Of a DNA stretch of 64,000 bases, positions 57,375 through 64,000 are shown one piece after another (the first letter of the stretch is position 1; each line of letters begins with the position of its first letter). The notes beneath the pieces were generated by a model that was not told the origin of the DNA, did not search any database, and saw only the letters and a list, made by a program, of their open reading frames with translations. The stretch spans positions 688,294,678 to 688,358,677 of the forward strand of contig NC_057803.1 in NCBI RefSeq assembly GCF_018294505.1. Direction: 5' to 3'. The position numbers and the translations under genes are program-made. This DNA comes from Triticum aestivum (Eukaryota; Streptophyta; Magnoliopsida; Poales; Poaceae).

Positions 57375-60300
57375 CTACTCGTTCCCATGAAGAGTAGGTG
57401 AAGCAGCAGGGTCGTCGGTGGTGTTCGGCGGTGCAGAAGAACTTGGAGCAGTGTCGAAGCGTGCTGAAGGAGGTGGCGGTGAAGTAGCATCGTCTTCATC
57501 CTCGATCACTCTGGCATTCACAGTTGCAGCAGAGGAAGAGAACTCAGAGTCTTCAAGAGATGGAGTTCGTCGCAGCACTGCCCTTCGAGGAGGTGTGGAG
57601 TCAAACTTGAAGCGTTCAGAGAAGCCATCCTCTTGAAGATCATCTTCAGAGCACATAAGCGTCAGCCCTTTCCATGTGCGTCGAGAGGTTTCATGGGCAA
57701 CAAAGGCATTCTTGGTGGCAAGATTGCGAATGCGGTTGACATCCACCAAGAGGCTTTGCATTTGGCGCTTCAGCCAGTCATGATGCCTATCCTGTTTCTG
57801 ATGAAGAGCCACCAGAAGCTCTCGGTCATTGAGAACACGAGTGCGCTTCTTGGGTCGTTGGGCAATTGTGCTATCGGTGGCTTCAGTAAGGGCAGGATGT
57901 GGTGCACGTGTAGTTCCAGCCAAAGGATACACACGAGTGACTGCTTCAACTCCTTCAATGTTCTGAGAAAAACTTTGATGCTCCGCATTCTGAAGACTTA
58001 GAGGTTCCTTGGCAGGCTCAGGATAAATGGCTTCAACAGACATATCCACATCAGGCAGAAAGATCCGATGATTGCGAGCAGATGGCTGATATGAGATAGC
58101 GGAGTGGAGTTTAATCAGCCGCATTATCCATGGAGCGTAGAACTTCAAGCCAAAAAGATCAGAGCCTGATGCAGCAAGTTGGCGGATGAAGAAGTCCTGT
58201 GCATTGAAGCATTTGCCATGAAGAATATAGAAGACCAAAGTCTTCATTGCACCTTCCAGCTTGGCATGTGGAGAATGTCCTTTGATGGGCCAGAGAGTTC
58301 GCCTTATGATGTGATAAATAGTCCTTGGCAGATACTCAAGGTCTTCAACAAGAACTCCTTGGGATATGCAGCATCTTGGGGCAATGGCTTCATCATACTG
58401 AGCATCTGACTCATGTTTGGTTCAGGCTTCTGAAAGATGCTCTCCATAGCTTCACTGTGAAGCTGACAGCCAGGTTCGTAGAGATCGCCAGGAGTGGGAG
58501 ACCAGTGAGCTCAATGATATCAAAGGCTTTGGCTTCGTGATGAACATTTCCTGTCATCCACTCCAGGACCCAAGTCTTCGGATCTCTGTTGTACCCACGG
58601 ATGTGAAGTGTGGCATAGAATTGGAGCAGCAACTCTTCATTCCAGTGCTCTTGGTCGGTGACAAACGGCAGCAATCCAACCTCTTTGAAGCAATCCAGAG
58701 CTTCTTCCAGACAGGGCAGACCAGCTATTGCTTCGATGTCAAGACGCTTATGTGGGAAGATGCGACCTTGATTGTATAGAATGCAGGAGTAATAGCTTCG
58801 CTGCGGATAGCTCCAGAACCGATCAGAAGATATTCTTTCCCTTGAGTAGGGGTTCCTGGAGCTATTGAAGAAAGTGTTGTCTGCTTTGAAGCCATTGACA
58901 TTGAAGGATCCAGGTGCTGATGCAGGACCTTGAAACCTGGGCAATCTTGGGATTGGCTTCTGTACCTGAGGCCTGTGCTCAACATGATAGTCAAACTGAG
59001 GACCAGCAGCAGGTGCAGGAACAGAAGCAGTAGCATCAGTGGCTTCGCTGACTTCTGGTGCTTGGGTTGGTGAAGGCTCCACATTGGCTTCAGCCATGAC
59101 AGCGTCAGTGGCTTCATGGTTGGTGGGCAGCCTCAAGATTCTCAACCTCCACTTGATGAGCTGGAGGGTCGGTCACAGTCACGTTCTCCTCGAGAACAGC
59201 TTCTTGGTGAGACGGGGGTGTAGCAGCGCTTGGGGTTTCTTCTTCATCGGCTGATGCAGCCGGAATGTCTTCAGCAGCTTTAGCTTCAGACTCAGAGACT
59301 GGAGGCCTTGGTCCTTTGCGAAGCCTGCGTAACGCTGGCGACGCCTGTGGAGTTGGAGTTGGCTGGGCCTCAAAGTCATCTTCCTCTTGTGCTTGTGGGC
59401 GATCAGCCCATGATGCATCCTGAGCAATTGGCGTCAGAGGACGACCAATGCTGATGAGTTCGCTGTGCGTTAGCACAGGCGATGATACCTGTTGGTGCTC
59501 GAGCTGAGGAAGAACTGCATCATCTTCAACATGGTCATGGTGACCAATGTCTTCAGCAGCGGTGGGATCAGCTGCTGGAAAGTCTTCAGCTTCATGAGCC
59601 TCTGTGAAAGCAGGCTCATGGACAGTCAGTTGGCGCTCTTGATGTTCAGCGTCAGGGCGAACCATGGAGATGGGTTCAACAATTAAGGGCTCTGTGGGAG
59701 CAGCCCGTTCCTTCTTGGTCTTCCGCTTCTTCTTGGAGGGAGCAGTAGCAGAGGCTTCAGGATGTTTCCTCTTTCTGGCTTCAGCCTCAGCAGTCCTCGT
59801 CTTCTTCAGTTCTGAAGCGGTTGACCTGGGCCTTTGGCTTCGAGCCAGTCATGCTAGTTGGGAAGACAATGGGATCTGCTTCCTGCCTTGGTGCGTTGGG
59901 TTCGGCCACAGTGGGCTTCTTCTTCTGCTTAGCAGCCATCCTGGGATCAATGCCGGACGCCCAAGGGCCTTGCGCTTCTCAGCCTCGTTGTAGCCTTGCA
60001 CACACTTGTCAGCCAGGCTCTTCATGCGCTCACGAGAACCCTGAGCTTCTGCACGTTTCTTGAGAAAGGCTTCTTTGAGCTCGTGCAGCATAATCTTGAA
60101 GTTTTTCACCTCTTGCACGCTGAGCTTGGCCATATGCTTCTTGAACTGAGCTTTCTCAAAGTCAATCTTCTGCTTAGTTCGACGATGCGCTGAGCTAGAG
60201 CTAGCTCTGAAGCAATGGCGCCATGGAAGGCGACACTGAGGCCAATGGGAAGTTGCAGGTCTTCGAAGCTGAGGTTGGGCGTTTCAAACCACTCATCAAT

Positions 60301-61392
60301 GAAGTTGTGGATGATTGCCACGTCAAAGAGAGGCAAATCATTGAAGATTTCTGCTTCTTCTTTGCTCTTGATCAGTTGCTCAAGAGCGTCATCTGCAAGA
60401 TCTTCATCACTGGACAGATCAATGGCATCGTTGCGCAGAATAGCAGCAGCTGTCAGTTCTTGGCCGGTGTGTGGCAGAGGCATCTTGACCTTCTGGGGCT
60501 TGGAGATGCGTGACAAATCTTCAGACTGCACACTGTCTTCAGGAGGTGCAGTGGCCAGTGGCTTCGCCCGTGAGATTTTTGGTGCAGAGGCAGGCTTTGA
60601 AGCTTTTGGCTGCTTCAACTTCTTTGGCTTCGGCGCTGCAGGCGCTTTATCTGATTCAGCGTCATCTGCAGGCTCATTCACGGCTGTCCCTTGAACCACG
60701 ATATGAGTGATGAGACCTTCCAAGTTGTAGAAGGGCCCAAGAAGATTGGGTTCAGCTTCGCGAGTTCCATCGGCACGGGGAGCAGAGGGACCAGGGTTGA
60801 AGTCTAATCCCAAAGACTTCTTGTTCTGCTTCGCTGAGTTCTTGGCAAACTGGAAGTTGCGCTTGAACAGATTGTCGTCACGACACCATAGTAGTGACGA
60901 TGGGTGTGCATCTGCAGGCTGTGGCCCACGGACCATGCAGGGATAGAAGCCTTGTTCAATGGCTTCTTCTCTGGACCTGGGTTGAAGATTCTTGTATAGG
61001 ATGTCTCCCCACGGTCGCTTGATGGCATTTTTCTCAGCATATTCTTGGGTCACAAACCGGTATTTGAACCATTGTTCTGCCCAATATCTTCGAATCCATT
61101 GGATTCGGGTCTTGCGCTGATTGTAATCCTCTTCAGGATCTGTCTTGTAAAGCTCTGAGAGGTCATCAGGCAAATCTCTTGATGTTCCCCCACGATGCTG
61201 TCTGCCTCCCTTCCTTGCAGATTTCTCTGAAGCCATGAACTTTAAACTGAAAGGCTTCAATACGTTCAAAGGCTTCAAAGGCTTTCGCTTGCTGGACAAA
61301 CAGGAACTGGCTTCGGGAGAATTTATATGATGCTGTAAGAATTCTGCAAATGAATGCAGACTATGAGAACCAAGGGATTCTCCCACGGACAT
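57375..61392 (-). pseudogene. M extra ORF at env position (about 1,300 codons, broken)
   Basis: Start taken at the ATG 61392-61390, four bases after a likely splice acceptor; a second in-frame Met (MASEKSARKGG) is at 61236. Order of parts: a basic N-terminus; a conserved block (YFGLVR-type family not seen) with IQWIRRYWAEQWFKYRFVT; Pro/Lys/Ala-rich low-complexity parts; a coiled coil around 60130-59990; acidic Pro/Thr-rich repeats (59665-59114); a region like plant transposon/Athila ORF proteins (LLLQFYATLHIRGYN...EWMTGN, 58660-58540); and a C-terminal part (57375-58247) ending in a Ser/Pro-rich tail. Frame changes occur near 60110, 59850, 59120 and 58400-58250. No signal peptide or membrane span stands out, so env-like describes position, not proven function. 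Confidence 0.7.
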
Positions 61393-61396
61393 GTAC

Positions 61397-61719
61397 CTGT
61401 GACAGCATTAAGGTGCGAGGGAAGGGGAAGAGGTCATATGCATTCTCAGAAGATTTTGAAGATAAATCAGTTTAGAAGACATTGACCTCATCGTGCGAAG
61501 ACATTCACTCATAGATAAGGAGTTGGTTCCAGATTTGTACGAATCCAGGATCAGTACAAGTGAGGAATCTAACTACTTTGTGAAGCATAAGTGAATATAC
61601 TAGGCATATTATGAGATGCAGTATGAAGTGGATCCAACATGTGTGAACAGAAACTACTTGTGGTAGAAAGTGACGAATCTATAGGATCAAAGGGGCCGTA
61701 AAAAGGAAGTTTTATTTAC
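61397..61719 (-). other. Predicted intron in the 5' leader of the M extra ORF
   Basis: Donor GTAAAT at 61719 (after GTGTG) and acceptor TCACAG ending at 61397 on the minus strand, 323 bp, AT richer than the leader. The first ATG after the acceptor opens the long frame. No cDNA evidence is available here. Confidence 0.5.
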
Positions 61720-62040
61720 CACACGAAGAACTGCTAGACGGAGTGGAAGAGGAGGCCGAGCAGTTCGATCGTCCGTGCCCTAACTTGGCGACGGAGGACA
61801 CCTACGGCGACGGCGGAGAAGACGATGTCCGCGGTCGGCGTGAAGACGGCGTCGGAGAGGTTGCGGCAGCGAAGCGCTTCGTCGCCGGCGTCGTCGAGGG
61901 CTAGCGGTGGCGCTAGGGTTCGTGCGAGAGTGGAAGAAGAGATAATGACTGTGGTGAGGCGTGTATTTATAGGGACAGGGGCGGCTCAGTGTTATTACAC
62001 AGGTGCCCCTGGCGATTCACATCTGAGGAACACGTGGCCA
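61720..62040 (-). promoter_or_regulatory. Promoter and leader of the M extra ORF
   Basis: On the minus strand: G-box CACGTG (62031-62036), then TATAAATA (61964-61971) about 60 bp downstream, then a GC-rich leader of about 215 bp to the predicted donor with no ATG in it. The leader has GAACCCTAG and repeated CGCCG words, as in many grass 5' leaders. The arrangement resembles a normal plant gene start and is well away from the LTR. Confidence 0.6.
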
Positions 62041-62666
62041 TCATGCAGCATATCGGGGTTGTTCCACGTCCCACGCACGCCTGGATTGTCGGGTGGTCGT
62101 TCCCACTTCTCCGGGTTTCAGGTGAAGGAATGAGCATTGAAAACGGACTTAATGTTTGTCTCTGTATCTTCTGCTGACAAGGACGCAGAGAAGACATTCG
62201 ACAGTTTCAATAGAATGCATATGATTTGGAGAGATAGAGTTTGAGATAGAAAGCATAGAGAGGTTAGGGTCCGATCACATTCACTTAGTTCAAAAGATTC
62301 AACAAGAAGACATAGCTATAAGTGAATGCTGTAGAGGACAGAACACTAGTATATATATATAATCAACATAGTGAAGATAATCATGAAGACATGTTGAGAT
62401 TGAAGCCAAACCAAATGTGAAGACATAGCAAATGTAACGCCATGAGTGAAACACTTCAAACAGAACCTTTGGTGGTGGCGTTACCCACCGTATAGGAAGT
62501 ATTAGACCCAGACACGGCGCACAATTATCGTGGCGCTCCGAAGTCAAATTCCACATTAATGTATTCACACTTAGAATGTATGTCTTCATTGATTGAAGAT
62601 ATACTTTACTTCGTGTGTTGCACATCTAAGTCATCAATATGCATAAGTGTTAGGATGTGTGCCTGA
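62041..62666 (-). other. M region between RT and extra-ORF promoter
   Basis: About 620 bp with no supported frame; includes a (TA)n tract near 62349-62361 and many CTTCA/TGAAG words. Upstream control elements of the extra ORF and the 3' end of the pol message may lie here. Confidence 0.55.
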
Positions 62667-64000
62667 TCACAGGACATTTGAGGATTCCAAGATATTTAGC
62701 TCACACCGTAACTTGCAAAATCTCTTCTCATCCAAGGGCTTGGTGAAGATATCTGCCAATTGCTCTTCAGTGTTGACGTGTATGATATCAATATCTTCCT
62801 TCACAACATGATCTCTGAGAAAGTGATGACGAATTTCAATGTGCTTTGTCTTCGAGTGCTGAACTGGGTTGTTGGCAATCTTGATGGCGCTTTCGTTGTC
62901 GCAGTAGAGTGGCACTTGCTTCAGATGAATGCCATAGTCCTTGAGTGTTTGCTTCATCCACAGAAGCTGAGCGCAGCAAGATCCAGCAGCAATGTATTCA
63001 GATTCAGCAGTGGAGAGAGATACACAGTTCTGCTTCTTTGAAGACCAACATACAAGTGATCGTCCCAGAAAATGACATGTGCCTGATGTAGACTTGCGAT
63101 CCACCTTGTCACCAGCATAATCAGCATCCGAGAATCCAACCAGATCAAACTCTGAGCCCTTTGGATACCATAATCCTAGAGTTGGGGTGTGAGCCAAATA
63201 TCGAAGAATTCGCTTCACAGCTAAGTGATGCGACTCCTTTGGTGCCGCTTGGAATCGAGCACACATGCAAACACTAAGCATAATATCTGGCCTAGATGCA
63301 CATAGATAAAGTAAAGAACCAATCATGGAGCGGTATACCTTTTGATCGAACTCTTTACCATTGTCGTCGGGACCCAGATGATGTTTGGCTGGCATTGGCG
63401 TCGTGAAGCCTTTGCAGTCTTGCATACCGAACTTCTTCAGGCAATCTTTGAGATACTTCTCTTGAGATATGAAGATGCCGTTGCGTTGCTGTCGTATTTG
63501 AAGACCGAGGAAGAACTTCAGCTCTCCCATCATGGACATCTGATATTGCTCTTGCATCATATATCCAAACTCTTCACTGTACTTCTGATTGGTGCAGCCG
63601 AAGATAATGTCATCCACATATATTTGGCACACAAACAGTTCACCATCATATGTCTTCGTGAAGAGAGTGGGGTCGAGGGAACCAGGTATGAAGCCTTTGC
63701 TCTTCAGGAAGTATTTGAGTGTGTCATACCAAGCCCGAGGGGCTTGTTTGAGGCCATACAGTGCCTTGTTGAGCTTGTATACCATGTCAGGATGTTTTGG
63801 ATCTTCAAAGCCAGGCGGTTGTGCAACATACACTTCTTCTTCAATCTTGCCATTGAGAAAAGCGCTCTTCACATCCATTTGATATAGAAGTATGTTATGA
63901 TGATTTGCATAGGCCAGCAGTATGCGTATGGCTTCAAGTCGAGCCACAGGAGCAAATGTTTCATCGAAGTCAATCCTTCCACTTGAGTATATCCTTGAGC
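62667..64000 (-). pseudogene. M pol, C-terminal part: RT and RNase H (continues past window)
   Basis: Copia RT with [18 protein letters not shown], the active site YVDD at 63609-63620, and KFFLGLQI, followed by RNase H with Asp in GFSDADYAG, Glu in STAESEYIA, Asp in YCDNESA and Asp in [10 protein letters not shown]. The frame ends at 62667. It is open from there to the window edge, but near 63975-63985 the protein changes from the expected path (a GYTQ-type motif is visible in another frame just upstream), so a one-base deletion is likely. The RT and RNase H parts themselves look intact. The upstream gag, protease and integrase are off the window. Confidence 0.85.

Larger units (their letters stand above)
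55481..64000 (-). mobile_element. M: Sirevirus (Maximus/Opie-like Ty1/Copia), continues past window
   Basis: Minus-strand element: RT-RNase H (62667-64000), a promoter-like region and intron, a large extra ORF (57375-61392), a purine tract with the ATCACCAAAAAGGGGGAGAT signature at 56852-56871, and the 3' LTR 55481-56851. An extra ORF between pol and the 3' LTR and this purine-tract signature are hallmarks of Sireviruses. Five bases GAAAG (55476-55480) precede it and could be the target duplication; the other side is off the window. It is the youngest visible insertion on the right. Confidence 0.9.

Noticed and set aside
61825..62133. 102-codon plus-strand frame starting MSAVGVKTASERL.
   Set aside because: It is the complement of the GC-rich leader and promoter of the M extra ORF; no family match.

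Overview
The window is plant intergenic DNA, almost certainly from a Triticeae grass (wheat, Aegilops or barley type). It is built entirely from LTR retrotransposons inserted into one another. I see no host gene, rRNA or tRNA gene, or CRISPR array. The organism call rests on recognising BARE/WIS/Angela-like Copia LTRs, a Maximus/Opie-like Sirevirus, Athila-lineage Gypsy LTRs with TGATACGTCTCC ends, and short Gypsy LTRs of about 465 bp that resemble the wheat Fatima type. Family names are from memory; the lineage calls rest on visible domains. Two runs of N (3005-3452, 26154-26434) are assembly gaps in GC-rich parts of a long LTR.

Left part (1-27207): element G1, a Tekay/Del-type chromovirus on the minus strand with LTRs of about 4.4 kb; its left end lies outside the window. 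A second chromovirus of the same type, G2 (6296-19389, LTRs about 4.07 kb, CAGTG target duplication), sits inside the G1 reverse transcriptase-RNase H region. Both have recognisable gag, protease, RT, RNase H, integrase and chromodomain, broken mainly by stop codons.

Middle (27208-32263): G1 is inserted into element B, a minus-strand Fatima-like Gypsy remnant. B lies in an Athila-type LTR piece (W1), which lies in a Copia-like LTR piece (S). S also received another Fatima-like element, F3, of which only 22 bp are visible.

Right part (32242-64000): a chain of insertions, each cutting the previous one: F3 cut by C1 (Angela-like Copia, plus), C1 by W3 (Athila-lineage Gypsy, minus), W3 by A (Fatima-like Gypsy, plus), A by W2 (Athila-type LTR, minus), W2 by C2 (Angela-like Copia, minus), C2 by M (Sirevirus, minus, running off the right edge). 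The right halves of most of them are outside the window.

The most interesting content is the extra genes carried by these elements. A and B carry a five-exon gene on the strand opposite to gag; its last three exons have identical lengths in the two copies (481, 115 and 833 bp) while the introns differ. M carries a long non-gag-pol ORF downstream of RT, preceded by a G-box, a TATA box, an ATG-free GC-rich leader and a likely intron, so it looks like a separately transcribed gene. W3 carries a comparable Athila-type extra ORF and, in the visible part, protease but no RT or integrase. All coding regions seen in enough detail are damaged, so they are reported as pseudogenes or fragments.
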